From Ktedonobacteraceae bacterium (GTDB taxonomy: Bacteria; Chloroflexota; Ktedonobacteria; Ktedonobacterales; Ktedonobacteraceae): DNA of 64,000 bases. This document shows positions 1-15,000 of the stretch, one piece after another (positions within the stretch are counted from its first letter, which is position 1; each line of letters opens with the position of its first letter). A model generated the notes under the pieces. The model had not been told where the DNA came from, did not search any database, and was given only the letters and a program-made list of their open reading frames with translations. A program made the translations under genes and the position numbers. The stretch is taken from the NCBI GenBank assembly GCA_035653615.1, contig DASRBN010000001.1, forward strand, positions 124,001-188,000, read 5' to 3'.

Positions 1-3000
1 GCGCCTCCCTGGCTGGTGCCGGTGGGAGTGTTGACGGCAATAAAAATAAATTGGACATTGTCGAGCCCTTCGCTGTAGCTGGTGGTAAAATGCAGGCGGC
101 CCGCGCGCACGTTGCGCTCGACCAGCTCTTCCAGGCCCGGCTCGTAAATAGGGAGAATGCCCTGTTTGAGACGCTCAATTTTTTCCGCAACAATATCGAC
201 GCAGGTGACGCGATTGCCCATATCGGCAAAACAGGTACCCGTCACCAATCCTACATAACCTGTTCCTATTACACAAATGTTTGCCACTTATAGCTCCTCT
301 ACGTTGACAAATGGATTTTCATATTTCTCTTCTACTATTGTGGTCGGCGAGCCATGCCCCGGAAAGACGACCAGGTCATCCTCAAGCGTATAGAGCTTTT
401 CCCGGATCGACCGCTCAATTTGTTCATAATTTCCCCCTTCAAGATCGGTGCGTCCGATGCCTCGATAGAAAAGGGTGTCGCCACTGAATACACAATAAGG
501 ACGGCTGACAAAGCAGACTCCGCCGCGCGTATGACCTGGAGTATGCAGCACTTCAAGCGTAAGCGTGCCGAAGGAGATCTCGTCACCTTCTTTGAGCAGC
601 ATATCCGGTTTGCGCTTGACCAGCGGCGCTTTCCTGCCAAACATGCTCGCCATATTTTCATCGGTATACATATGGACATCAGCGGCGTGAATCGCCAGCG
701 GCACAGGATAAACTGCGCTGACAGCATCAATGGCCGAGATATGGTCGATATGTCCATGCGTGTTGAGGATGTATTTGGGGATCAGCTGTAATTCTTGAAT
801 GTGTTCTATGATGCGCTCCGCCTCGTCGCCCGGATCGATAATGACCGCTTCGAGTGTCTGAGGACAGGCATACAGGTAACAATTTTCTTGAAATGCTCCA
901 ACCGTGATACACGCGACAATTGGTGCTTGTTCTTGTTCTAGCTCCTCTTCGGGCATGCTCTCTTTCATCCCTTCCTTCGGCAGAAACCTGACATTGCGAT
1001 ACATTATAACACAGAGGCTCAAGCAGGGTGAGCACACAGGTAGGCCCCTATCCTACACGCAGCACCATGCCAGGTCTGTGCAGGATAGGGGCCTATCTGT
1101 GTGCTCACCCTTTTAGGGCCGTATTAAGGTTTCGAAGGATTTCCAGTTTCCTGGTTGTATTCGATTTCGACCACCTGCTCGGTACGGGTCGGCATGCGCC
1201 TCTGCCCAGGCGGTGGTTCTGTCACGAACGGCCCCGGTTTAGATGTGGGCCACTCGGGAAGCGGTGGAATCGGAAAGCCCGGTTTCGCTTTTTTCTCGAC
1301 CTGCTCCAGTTCTTGCTGCGTTTCTTGTTCCATACAGGTGCATCACCTCCTTTTTTCTTATTGTATCATGCCGATAAGCATATCATCATGTCAGGCTGGG
1401 CGCAATGAGCCGAAGCCCTGATGAACGTAGGAAAAGCATCTCTGGCCATCTTATCGGGAATCATCGGAGGAAGCACCCGGCAGCGTAAAGCAGAAGCAGC
1501 TTCCTTCCCCAGGTATACCTGAGCTTTCGACCCAGATATGCCCATTCATCGCCTCTACCAGTTGCTTGCAGATATAAAGACCCAGGCCGCTGCCTCTTAC
1601 AGCGCCGGAAACATCACGTTGCAGGCGCACAAACTTGCCGAAGAGCAAAGGAATTTCATCTTGTGGAATGCCCGGGCCTGCATCTTTCACACAGATACGC
1701 ACATAAGATTGCCTGGAAGCCTGGCCGTCCTCGCCTGCCCGCAAACCGGCGCTGATAGTGATAGGAGTATGCTCGGGAGCATATTTAAAGGCATTGGAGA
1801 GCAAATTGCGCAGCACCTGGCGCAGCGATTGCTCGTCACCCCATACCGCCAGGTTTTCAGCAATATCCAGGTGTACAGAGTAAGTTTCGATCTTACGCGG
1901 ATCGAATAGTTCAAGCACATACGCAACTTCCCGGGCAACGTTTAATCTCTCTATGCGAAGAGTCTTCATCTTCTTATCGGATTGTACCGCGTCCAGCACA
2001 TTGTCAACCAGCAATTGTAGTTCTTCACATCCACGCGCGGCATGATCGAGAAATGTTGCCCGCAGTGTCTCATCCAGTTGTCCTTGATAGTCACGCAGCA
2101 ATTCGATATATCCATGTAATTCCGTGAGCGGAGTCCGCAACTCATGGTTGACATTGAGCAAAAACTGGTCTTTGATCTCATTCAACTCGCGCTGCTGCTC
2201 GTATGCAATAGCTAACTGCTGTTCCGCCTCTTGCGCTTTCAAGCGGGCGCTGTCCGCGATATCCAGTGCGCTGCGTAGATAGCCGATGATGCATCCCTCG
2301 GCCAATAATGCTACCGAGCCAACAAGAAAAACCGTGATAAGCCCATACGGCCACCAGATCGACCCCAACGTAATAGAATTGACAACAATGATTGCCAGCA
2401 CTGAAGCGCCCGCGGCAATTAGCGCCCCACGCTGCTTGAATAACCACGCGGCCAGCGCAATCGGTATGCTCAAGAGGCTTCCATTCAGCGGCGAGGGAAA
2501 ACCGTACGCAAACAATACCAGGCAGGTTAAAAAACTCAGCACGACAAGCGGAAGACCTACCCTATAAGGCAAGTCTTTCAAATAGCGGGGAAAAAAACTC
2601 AGGAAACGCACATTCTCCCTCACTTCTCTCCACTACACAACTAGTTGGCCATCTACAATGCTGTTGCTCCTGATCAAGCGGCGCAGGAATAACCAGCCTG
2701 TATCCCCTGGATTCCTGGGAAAGGTGTTTATTATTTCAAGCGCCATGACACCGCGGTGTCAGAGAGGAGCATGGAAAGGCGCTTGTAGCTCATCCATATG
2801 AGCTATTTCCACAGGAATCCCTAACGGGTTCGGGAAAGGCTGCGATTCCTGCTCCTGCTCGTAAGGGAAAGCATATCACCAAATCCGAAAAGGTCAAATG
2901 GAGATGCATTATGAACCTTTCGGGCTATTTTATCATAACCGCTTGCTTCTGGCTATTAAAATTTCGCAAATTATCAGAGCATTCCCTAAAGACCTCTTGA

Positions 3001-6000
3001 GATTCTTCGCTGCGCTCAGAATGACATGCCCCGGGGACAGCTGGCTGTCCCCGGGGCATGTCATTCTGAGCGCAGCGAAGAATCGCTGGCCCACTTCTGC
3101 ATAATCACCGGCATTTCAGCCTTGACATATACGTATACATATATTATAGTATATCCCGTAAGAGAAAAAGACGTGGCCAATTGTGGAGAGGAGCTACCCG
3201 AATATGCCGAATCGAACCATCTATGTAGCGGATGCGGATATGCCAATATTTGAGAAGGCCCAGCAACTGGCTGGCGACAATCTCTCGGCCACCATCGTGC
3301 AGGCCCTGCGGCGCTTCGTCGAAACGGAAGAGGCAAAGGTCAGTGGATTTGAGGAGATCACGGTGAGCGTTGGCAAGGGACGCCCCTACATGCGCAAGCA
3401 GTTCCGGGGGCGCATCATTGCAAGGCGCCGCCTGTCTGTTCAGGACGATACGAAATGGCTGCTGTTGACGGTCTATCAGACCGCGAAAGGTAGATTCGCT
3501 CTCTACACGCGCTATACCGCCAACTGGTCGGGCTGGTCCAACAGGCAGAGGAAAGCGAGCAAGTCCAAAAGAGCCTATGAAGAGGGGTCGCAGTGGGATT
3601 GGGAATGGAACTGGGATATGTCTTCCCATGACTGGTCATCGGCCTACGAAGACGAGCGCCGCCTGGAGGTCTTTGAAACCCTGGAGGAGCTGAAGGAGCA
3701 GATTCCAGAGGAACTCTACGAGGCTATCGCGCAGTACCTCAAGGGGGGCGACCTGGAGATACTGGACATTTGAGCTACGCAAAGAAAGGTTTTTGTATGG
3801 TAACTGATTCTGAGCAGGAAATCTCTATCGAGGTGCAAAACCTGGTGAAACGCTATCCGAAGTCGCAGGTGAATGCCGTTGATGGGATTTCTTTTCGCGT
3901 GCGGCGCGGCGAAATTTTTGGCCTGTTGGGACCAAACGGCGCCGGTAAGACCACAACTATCGGTATTCTGACGACCGGTGTGCTTCCCACGAGCGGCACA
4001 GCCAAAATCATGGGTATTAACGTAGTTGAAGACCCTATGAGCGTGAAGCAGCGCATCGCCGTGGTGCCGCAGCAGAGCAACCTCGACCGCAGCCTGCGCG
4101 CCCGTGAGATATTGACGTTCCATGCCAGCTATCACGGCATCCCGCGTGCCGAGCGCAACGCCCGCGCCGATACCTTGCTGCGAGAACTGGGGCTGGGTGA
4201 TCGCGGCAAAGACATGGTGCGCCGCTATTCGGGTGGCATGGCACAGCGCCTGATGCTCGCTCGTGCCCTGATGCACTCGCCCGACGTGCTTTTCCTGGAC
4301 GAGCCAACCAACAGTCTTGACCCGCAATCGCGGCTCTTCCTGTGGGACCGTATTCGCACGCTCAATTCACAGGGCGTCACCGCCCTGCTGACCACGCACG
4401 ACATGGACGAGGCCGACCAGCTCTGCGAGCGCATCGCCATTATGGACCACGGCAAAATCCTTGTACTGGATACCGCGCCCGAACTCAAGAAACTGATCCC
4501 CGGCGGGACGTACCTGGAACTGCGCGTCCTCATACCCGAACTCATCGCGGTTGGAGCCGATTCCCAGCACGTATCGAGCAAAAATACGCTGCTCGATACC
4601 TTGCGCGCGCTCCCTGGAGCAATCAAGGCCGAGGAAATAGCTGCCCAGTCGGGAGACGAGAGCCAGCTCGGAATCACTCTCTTCCGCGTGTATGCCGAAG
4701 ATGCCGGAGCGCTGGTGGTGAGCGCAACTCAGGCCGTGGCGGAATCAGGATTTGAACTGCGCGACCTGCACCTCGCGCGTCCCAGCCTGGAAGACGTTTT
4801 CATCTACCTGACAGGAAGGAATTTACGCTAAGTTGTTTCAACCCCAAACGGGTTCGGGAAAGGGTTCGGTTCCTGCTGCCTCCTGACAGAGGAAAGTATA
4901 CCCCCGCGCCCGAGAAGGTCAAATGGAGATACGCTAATGGCTACAACAACGACATCATCTGAGCAAACCATGCTTGCCGGGCGTCCACCTGCTACACGTT
5001 CAAAAAGTCGCATCAGCGTCGCGGGCGCAGCATTCCTGGCAATTCTCAATCGCGACATCGTAGTGACGGGACGCGATTTCATCGCCTTCCTGCTGCAAGT
5101 GCTGCTGCAGCCTTTATTCTTCCTCTTCATCTTCGGCAAGGTCCTGCCGAGCATTGGCTTCGCGCAGCGTGGCTTCGCCGCCGTACTCCTGCCCGGCATC
5201 GTAGCGCTGACGGTCGTCACCACCGCGCTGCAAGGCGTTACGCTGCCGCTTGTCCTCGACCTCGGCTTCGCGCGCGAAATTGATGATCGCCTGCTGGCCC
5301 CACTGCCCGTGAGCCTGGTGGCCGTGGAGAAGGTGTTGTTCGCGGCAATGCGCGGGTTGGTTGCCGGCGCTATCATCTTCCCGCTGGCCTGGTGGATTCT
5401 GGGCGATCAATATGTGGTGCGCACCGATGCCATCGGCGTTATCATCGGCATTATGCTGCTGACCGCTTTCGCCGGCGCGTGTCTCGGCCTGACCATCGGC
5501 ACATCAGTAAAGCCGGAGCAGATTGGCCTGATGTTTTCGCTGATCTTCACGCCCCTGATCTTCACCGGCTGTACCTACTATCCATGGGGATCGCTCGACT
5601 CGATCAAGTGGTTCCAGATCATCACGCTCTTCAACCCGCTGACCTACGCCGCCGAGGGGTTGCGCTACGCCATGGTACCCACCATCAACGGTCACACCCT
5701 GCCAACGCTGGCAATGGGCTGGGTCATCCTGGGATTGAGCGTTACGATTGTCGTATTCTTCATCCTCGGATTGCGGATATTCCGGGGCAGAGTAATCAAT
5801 TAAAAGGCAACAGGGCGTACCTTTGCGGTCGCCCTTTAACATATTCCTTATCTCAGGGATGCCTCATGCTCCCTGGCGCGCTAGTCCTTCACCCGCGGCT
5901 CATCAAGCCTGGGATCATCGCGTGGGGGCGATGAATCCTGCCCCAGGTAATGACTGATGACCAGCGCGCCTCCTACGCCGAGGGGAATCAGCCCGGGAAG

Positions 6001-9000
6001 GAGCCAGGGGCCAAAATGAAGCGGCGCTCCGGTAAGAGCGGGGGGCAGCATAAAGCCAAGCGGGTAGAGGCCAATCGTCAGCGCCAGTCCCACCATTGTG
6101 ACAATCAATCCGGCGCGCAGCACCCCGGTACCTTTCCTCCGGCGGCGCAGACTATGTGGGTCCAGTCCCCGCATAATCAGCGCCATGCGCTCTTTGTGTT
6201 CGATATAGCGCAACAACACGATGAAGCCCAGAAAGATGATCAGCGCCGTTGACCAGCCGAGTAGAGCAGCGATAACTTGAGAAGACATATGGCTAAACCT
6301 GCATATCAATTTTCACGTGTATATGATAAGATACATGTAAAGGCAAGAATGTTTCAAGATGCCTGAAACATTTATTGCTCAAGTAAACTCTAAAGGAACA
6401 TATGAGAGAGCATTTTTTGCCATCATCTCAGGGCCTGGGAATATCCCTTTCGAACGCCATCACTACTCGTGCTGAGCTGGACGACATGCAGCTTGTTGCC
6501 GCGAGTAAAAAAGGCGACCAGGACGCTTTTGCCCAGCTCGTACAGCGCTACCAGCGGCGTGTCTTCAATCTCGTTTATCGTATGCTACACCACTACGAGG
6601 AAGCGACCGAGATCACGCAGGAGACTTTTCTGGCTGCCTGGCAAGGCCTTCCCTCCTTCCGTGGCGATGCCCGTTTCCCAACCTGGCTCTACCGCATTGC
6701 CTACAATTGCTCCTTGAAAAGTCTTGAGCAGCGCAAACGCGATAAGGCATTGCAGGAAGCTTTACAGGCGGAGCAGGTGTTGGAACAAGCCTATGGCGAT
6801 AAAAGCGCGGATGCCCAGCTGGAAATGCATGATCGCCAGGCTTTCATTCAAGAGCTGATTGCCAGGCTACCAGCGAAATATCGTGTCGTGCTGATCTTAC
6901 GTCATCTGCAAGATATGACCTACGAAGAAATGGCGGAAATACTTACTATGCCCATCGGTACCATTAAAACTCATCTCTTCCGGGCGCGCAATTTGCTCAA
7001 GGAGCGCTTGCAAACTCTTGACCGCGACCGCTTCCTGGGAACGAGAGGTTTGTAATGCAATGTAAAGAGGCTTCGCGGTTAATGCAACTGTATATAGATG
7101 GCCGTCTCAAATTTGACCAGATACGTGCGTTAGAGGCGCACATCACTGCCTGCTCTGCCTGCCATGCGGAACTCAATAGTTTAGAGGAAATGGTTAGCAA
7201 TCTACATGACTTCAAGTTTGTTGCCGAGCCGGAAGATCTAACCGCTCAGATCATGCGCCGTGTAGCCATCTCTCCGCCGCGCTCCGGCACGCCTAAATTT
7301 TCGCTACTGCGCCCTTCGCTACCCGAAATACTGGCCGCTGTTTTCCTTGCCACCATCGCCACACTGGCATTTATTTTGCAACTGCCCTCCGTGCGATCAG
7401 TGCTGCCTGTCGCCAACGGGCACGACTCGCTCTCGCTTGCTTTCTTACACACTCTGCACCTGCTTACATCCATCGATATAGGGACGCTCACCCTGGTTCT
7501 CTGGATCGTTGGCACCTTCCTGGGTATCTTTATCACATTGCTATTTGCCGGCAATGAAGTGCGCTCGCGCTGGTTCAGGGCAATGATGGCACGCCTGCCG
7601 GAGCGCTGAGTGAATGCTACCCTTCCCATATATTTTATTTCAGGAGAGAAAAAGTGAATAAAATCCCCGCTCGGCGAGATACCGTGATCGAGAATTATCA
7701 TGGCACGCCCGTCGCCGACCCCTATCGCTGGCTGGAAGATGCCGGTTCGCCGGAAACACTGGCCTGGGTAGAAGCACAGAATCGCGTGACCGAGGGCTAT
7801 CTGGCCGCCATTCCTGCCCGCTCCAAAATACAGCAGCGCCTGACCGAACTATGGAACTATCCAAAGTATTCCGTGCCTATCAAGAAGGCAGAGCGTTACT
7901 TTTTCTCCAAAAATGCCGGTTTGCAGAATCAATCCGTCCTGTATATGCAGCCAGCATTGGAGAGCGAGCCGGTCGCCATTTTAGACCCCAACACATTCAG
8001 CGAAGATGGCACGGTTGCCCTCACCAACCAGGTTTTCAGCGAGGATGGGACGCTGCTGGCCTATGGTGTTTCAAGCGGTGGCAGCGACTGGCAGGAAATT
8101 AAGATTCGCCAGGTCGATAGCGGCGCCGATTATCCCGAAGCCATTCGCTGGTGCAGGTTCAGCAGCATCGCCTGGCGGCACGATAACGCCGGTTTCTACT
8201 ATAATCGCCTGCCGGAGCCGGGCACGGTGCCGGCAGAGGATTCCAGCAACTATAGCAGCGTCTGGTGGCATACGCCCGGCACGGCGCAATCGCAAGACAC
8301 GCTGATCTATGAAAGGCCGGATGCCAAAGAACTAAGCTTCTCCCCTTTTATCACCGACGATGGAACCTACCTGATGCTGCATGTCTGGCATGGCACCGAC
8401 CCGGAAAATCGCGTCTATTATCGCAAAGTAGCGAGCGATGAACCATTTATTCGCCTGCTCGATGAGGCCGATGCCAGCTATGACTTTCTCGGCAACACCG
8501 GCACGCTCTTCTATTTCCAGACCAACCTGGATGCGCCGCGCGGTCGCATCATCGCTATCGATAGCGAACGACCCGAGCGCGAGAACTGGCAAGAGCTGGT
8601 GCCACAGCAGGCCGATGCGATTGCCTTCGCGCTCGTGGTCAACGATCAGTTCGTTGTGACCTATCTGCACGATGCCCACCATCAAATGAAGATATTCAAT
8701 CTTGATGGCACCTACGTGCGCGATATTCCCCTGCCCGCGTTAGGCTCGATCTTCGGCGTATCCGGCAGGCCGCACGATACGGAGATGTTTCTGGACTTCA
8801 GTTCTTTCCTCTATGCTTCCAGTATTTTTCGCTATGATTTCACAACCGGCGCGCTCTCGCTCTGGCATGGGGCAGACCTGAAATTCGATGCTAGCGGTTA
8901 CGAGACAACCCAGGTCTTCTATCCTTCCAAAGATGGCACGAGCATCCCCATGTTTCTCACGCACAAGAAAGGGTTGACACTCGACGGCAACAATCCCGTC

Positions 9001-12000
9001 TGGCTCTACGGCTACGGCGGCTTCAATGTCAGCCTGACGCCCACCTTCGCTGTCAGCACGCTTGTCTGGTTAGAGAACGGCGGTGTGTACGCGGTAGCCA
9101 ACCTGCGCGGTGGCGGCGAGTATGGCGAGGAATGGCACCAGGCCGATGTGCGGGAGCGCAAGCAGAACGTATTCGATGATTTTATTGCCGCTGCTGAATG
9201 GCTCATTGCCAACAAGTACACCAGTATCCAGCGGCTGGCAATCAACGGTGGCAGCAACGGTGGCCTGCTCGTCGCGGCCTGCGAGGTGCAGCGACCGGAC
9301 CTCTACGGGGCCGTTGTCTGCCAGGTACCGGTCATAGACATGCTGCGCTACCACAAATTCACCGTCGGGCGCTACTGGATCTCGGATTATGGCAACGCCG
9401 AGGCCAGTGCTGAAGACTTTAAGTTCCTCTACGCCTACTCCCCATTGCACAATGTGCGCGCGGGCATATCCTATCCACCAACCCTCATCCTTGCCGCCGA
9501 TACCGACGACCGCGTCGTCCCCGCGCACGCCAAAAAATTCGCCGCGACCCTGCAAGCCGCCAACACAGGCCACAATCCAATTTTATTGCACATCGAGATG
9601 AAGGCGGGTCATGGCTTAGGTAAGCCAACCACAAAGGTGATCGAGGAACGCAGCGATATCCTGGCATTTCTGTTCCATGTTTTCGGGATGGAGTTTAAAG
9701 GGGGATGAATGAACAGGCGGCTTCTTGATCAAAAGAGCGCATTTTTATGATAAATACGTCTATTTTTGATCACTGTGTTCAAATCCAGACCTCATAGGTT
9801 CACAATTTTTCTGCCAGTGCGTATCTATCTATAGGTGGCTTCTAAAAATATCCGCGTTCTAACACAGTTTGCTCATCAAGAGAATCATTCCTTAGCATCT
9901 GACGTATAAAGTTGATAAATCTTTCAAAGACTTTCAACCGGTACGGATATTTGTTCAGAAACTCGAGGTATGCTTCCCTTGCTTCCTGGCGACCCTTGTA
10001 TGTACTGAAGTTATGCCTGATGTTCGAACTGATCCTTTTAGCTTCCCTTAAGAGTAGTACTTCATCGATTGGGGTCGTTCTGCTACTTACTGGAGTCATA
10101 TCTCGCCACTCGCAAAGCAAATAGTATTTCGCACTGGGAATAGCGGTTTTAAGGTCGCGAGCGGTAGCACATGCTTCCTGGAACATGGTCTTATCTAAAT
10201 TAGTCTTGCATTCAGCAGCAATGTAAGCAAGATGAGTTGATACGCTGACCTGCTCTTGAAAATCAGATGAATGAGAAGCTCTAAGATAGAGAGGTTTACT
10301 AATGGCAAAATCCTGATCTTTCGTGCGAATCTGGAGGCCACCGGCAAACCCCGGTTGTATGAGACTCGAATCAAACCATATAGAGGAGAATGCTTTGACA
10401 GGACCTACGGTTACATTCATTTCTGATATCTCAGGAATGAGGGATGGGTGGATGAGGCGAGGTAAAAATTCTTCGATAATGCTGTTATCTAACTTAATTT
10501 GTCCTTTCTGCCGTGTAGCCAGTCATTCTGGCTATCGAAGATGAGATCAATATCCATGCGTTTCCTATATTCATTAAGCAGGTCAACCATACTCTTTAAT
10601 CGCTCATGCGCCGGAGGGTCTGCTTCCATTGTGATTTCCATATTTGCGACCCACTGCTCATAATCTTCAATCGCCTTTTCCACCTGGGGCTTATCGCCTG
10701 ATGGAAGTTTATCGTTTGTAAGGGTCGCTCTTAGTTTATCAAGATGAGGTGTAGGATAAGTACTCATACTGGTTTTTCTCACTTCATATGGCGTAGTTTC
10801 TTCTCGTATAATAGTAGCGAGCTGAGGATGGTTTGCTGGTGCTTTGAACAGCGGTGATTTTTGAACAGTCGAGGCACGCTCTATCGCCTCTAAGACTTCA
10901 TCACCGATCTCAGTAGAAGCATTCTTTTGTGCTTCTGAAAGACTCCAGATAGCGACTGCACGGGCGAAATCATCTCCTTCACATGCATTCAAGCTAGCAG
11001 AATCAGGAATAAGATGTAAAATATCCTCATAGATACCATCATATGATATAACGAACTCGTAATGTTGTCATTCTGTATGGGAGCAAATGCTTAGTGAGCG
11101 CGCGTTTATCATAACAGAGATGAGAACTGGGACGTATACACACCATGGACATTGCTAAAAAGCGCCGACTGCAAGATATACTGCTGGGCTTTTTCCTGCT
11201 CAGCCACCCGGTGCCGGTTCTGTTACATATCATCGCCGTCACCCTCTTCACGCTGCTTGCCGCGTGGCAACATCCCGTCGGTTATGTTATCGCGCTGGTT
11301 ATCGCGGCGCACGCGGCTATGCAACTTTCCATCGCCATGCTCAACGATTATTGCGACCGGCGCCTGGATGCTGAAGGCAAGAAAAACAAGCCGATTCCCC
11401 TCGGGCTCGTCACTCCCCGCGAGGCGCTGGTTGCGGGACTGGTCATGATCGCGCTAATGCTTGCGCTGTTGTTCTGGTTGCCACCGCTTGCGCTGCTGAT
11501 CTCCCTGTGCTACCTCGCTTTGGGGCAGGCATATAACTTTGGCCTGAAATCGACGCCCTGGAGCGGCATTGTTTTCGCGCTGGCCATGCCTTTGATCCCT
11601 CTCTATGCCTTCGCCGGCGTGGGGCGTGTGTTTCCGTTCCTGTTCTGGCTGGTGCCGCTGGGTTTTTTTCTAGGTGTGGCCCTCAACCTCGCCAATTCGT
11701 TACCAGACATAGAGAAGGACAGCGCGGGCGGTGCGAAAACGCTGGCCGTATACCTCGGCGTGCAGCGGTCTTTCCTTGCCTGCCAGTTACTCATTGTGCT
11801 GAGCGCCTCGTTGATCGGCCTGCTGACAGTGCTGCGTATCGTTCCTGCAAATCCATGGATTGTTGTCGCGGCGCTCATTCTCACCTGCCTGTCCATTGAA
11901 GCGCGAGTATTATTCTTCGGGCCAGAAAAGCCCGTTGAGACCCGTAAGCTCTATTTTTACCTGGTCGCCGTGACCAGCCTTGTACTGGCCGGTGGCTGGC

Positions 12001-15000
12001 TGGTTGGAGTCTTAATGTAATGCCGCTACGCCTTACCCCCCTGGAATCTCTGCTGGCACGCCTGAATCTGCTGCCCGTGCCACTGTTTGATACGCCGCTC
12101 TCCGCGGGCATTGCTAAAGTACTCGTTACAGCATGCGAACTCGGCGTCTTCGATGCCCTTGATAAACACACCCTCTCCCTTGAAACCCTTGCGGAACGCT
12201 TGCAGTGCGATCCCCAGGGACTGCATTTGTTGCTCCAATTACTGATCTCAGCAGGATATGTGCGTCTGCGTCATGGAAAATACAGCAATACACGCGTTTC
12301 TCAACGCTGGCTTGCCGGCAGCTCATCACAGAGCGTTGCCCCTTATATTATTCATAGTCCCGATATCGTCGCTATCTGGGATCACCTGCCGCAAGTGATA
12401 CGCGAAAACAGGCCGGTGATGCGCATGCCTTATGAAGAAGATGCGGCTAAGCCGGAGACTGCCGCTGCCCTGGCACGCCACTACGCCGGGCTTGCATCAT
12501 TAGCGATGGTGCTTGGCGGCGAAGTTGTCAGGCGCGCTCCGATTCCCCGACATGCAATGCAGTTGCTTGATGTCGGTGGCTCGCATGCGGCGTACAGCGT
12601 CCTCTTCTGCCGCAGGTATCCTCAACTGCATGCTACCATCCTCGACATCGAGCCGGGCATTGAAGCTGGAAAATTGACCGTGAAACAAACAGGCATGGAA
12701 GAGCGCATCAATTTTCTTTGTGCCGACATTGTAAAGGACAATTTCGCCGCAGAGCTTGCGTCTTCCTTCGACGTAGCCCTCTACTTCCATATCGCCCACC
12801 TGCTGCCGCCGGAAATCAACGCGGTCGTGCTGGCAAAAGTAGCGGAAACGCTTAAGCCAGGAGGCGTCCTCGTTTACGTTGACCAGGTCATAGACCAGGC
12901 ACCGCGTTTGAGCCTGGCCGCATTGATGGTACAATTTATGGCAGTGACGGTAACCGCTATCGGCGGCACCTGCTATCCGTTCGTCACAGTAAAAGGCTGG
13001 TTGGAACAGGCGGGCATGAGCAATGTGCGCCATCATCGCCTGCTCACACCGGGAGCGACAATGATCACGGCAAAGAAGATGTAAGCCTGTTTCATATAAA
13101 TTCAGAAGGAAGAGCGATGCAGTCCAATTCAGAGCAGTTCAATGTATCTCTCGCTGAAGCATTCAAAGACCCTCAAGTCGTCAATGTTTATCGTTTTCGA
13201 CCACCCTACCCTGATGAGGTGTTTGACATACTCACGGGCTTGATTGTGGATGAGCCACGCGTCGTTCTCGATGTTGGCGCAGGCTCAGGTGATATCGCCC
13301 GGCGGCTCGTCGAACGCGTGGAGCGAGTCGACGCCGTCGATTTTTCGCATACTATGATTGAGAAGGGCAAACAACTGCCAGGTGGCAATCATCCTCACTT
13401 GCGCTGGATCTACGGCAAGGTAGAGGAAGTGCCACTTACGCCACCATATGCACTGATCACCGCGGGATCGAGCATCCACTGGATGAACTGGCCGCTGGCA
13501 TTTCCGCGCTTCCGTTCTCTGCTTTCTCCACGTGGTTTCCTGGCGCTTGTCTATCGCAGAACGCTCCCTATGCCCTGGGATGCTGAGTTCAGGCAACTGC
13601 GCGCGCGATATTTCACGTCCAACGGGCATAGAGGCGCCCGCGTGGTAGCAGAGTTGGAGACCGGCGGCTTTTTTCACAAGCTAGGAGAGAAAGAAACGGC
13701 TCCCGTGCCATTTCTCCAATCAATCGATGACTTCATCGAGGGCCTGCACTCGCGCAGCACTTTCTCGCGGGAGCGCATGGGCCAGCAAAAGGCGTTCGAA
13801 ATGGATCAACTGGTAAGGAACATCCTCCTGCGCCATCACAGCGACGGGATGCTGCCGTTGCAGGTCGTCGGAACGGTAATATGGGGAACGCCTGAAAGCG
13901 GGATAGCATGACGGACGAAACGGCTAATGGCCTGCTGCTTTAAACCGGCCAGTTCCGCCGCCCTCTGCTGTGTCAATCCCTCTTCCTGCCGGATTTGATA
14001 CAGTATGCTGGCAAGATCGAGGGCAGTTTCTGCGACAGCAAGTATTACGGGAAGTACGTGCGAAAGACCTTCCCCGGCTTAAATTGTACAAGCGTGGCTA
14101 TAAGTAATGAGACGATCAGAATGTATAAAGGAAAGCCCACATTTGCCAGATTCCACACCTTTATGGTCAAAAGGGTAATTACAGCAGAGATCATACCTGT
14201 GAAAAAAGGTATGGCGCTTTCTGTTTCTGGAAAGTTGAAGGCTTTTACTATCGTTGGCAGTGCTGCCAGGGCATCGGCAAGAATACTGAAAATGATTGCT
14301 ACATTTCCTGATGATGTTATATACCAGAGAAGCAGACCGATTACAGATAAACCGCCGCAGATCAGGTCGAAGCGCGTTAATTTCCAGCGGGCATTTTTAT
14401 TGACGAAAGAGGCAATGAAGATCGTCAGGGGGAGAAAGCCAACCATAAACGTCATTAAGGATTGGATGCCGACGCCTTGCTGCAATTCGGCGACAAAAGC
14501 AATCAGAGGCGCGAGCGACCACAATAAAAAAGAGACCCGGTTCGGCTTTACTCTGCCCTTAATGGTAGCAATCACATAGGTTATACCGCCGGTGGAAGAG
14601 ATAATCGCGCCTAAGATCACGAAATTCTGGTTAATCATGCTGTGTGAGTTCCGGTGGGTGGGAGAGTAATCTTACAAACGTTTGGTAGACAGAAGGGATG
14701 CAGTAATTCATTCAACCGTCCGGCTGAATGAAAGAATTACTGCGGGTCGCTAGAAGAGAGCTTCCGCAACCTCTATTGCTGGCTCAGATGGCTCTGGCAG
14801 CATTTCAATCAGTGGCACACGTTTCGTTTCAACGATCCGGTTATCGGTGTCGACAAACACGAGGCGTGGCTCCAGCGAGCGAATCTCCTGTTCATCGAAT
14901 TGCCCATAACTCATGATAATGACAAGATCGCCCTCGGCCGTAAGCCGAGCAGCAGCTCCGTTGAGGCAGATGACCCCGGAGCCGCGAGCGCCTGCAATAG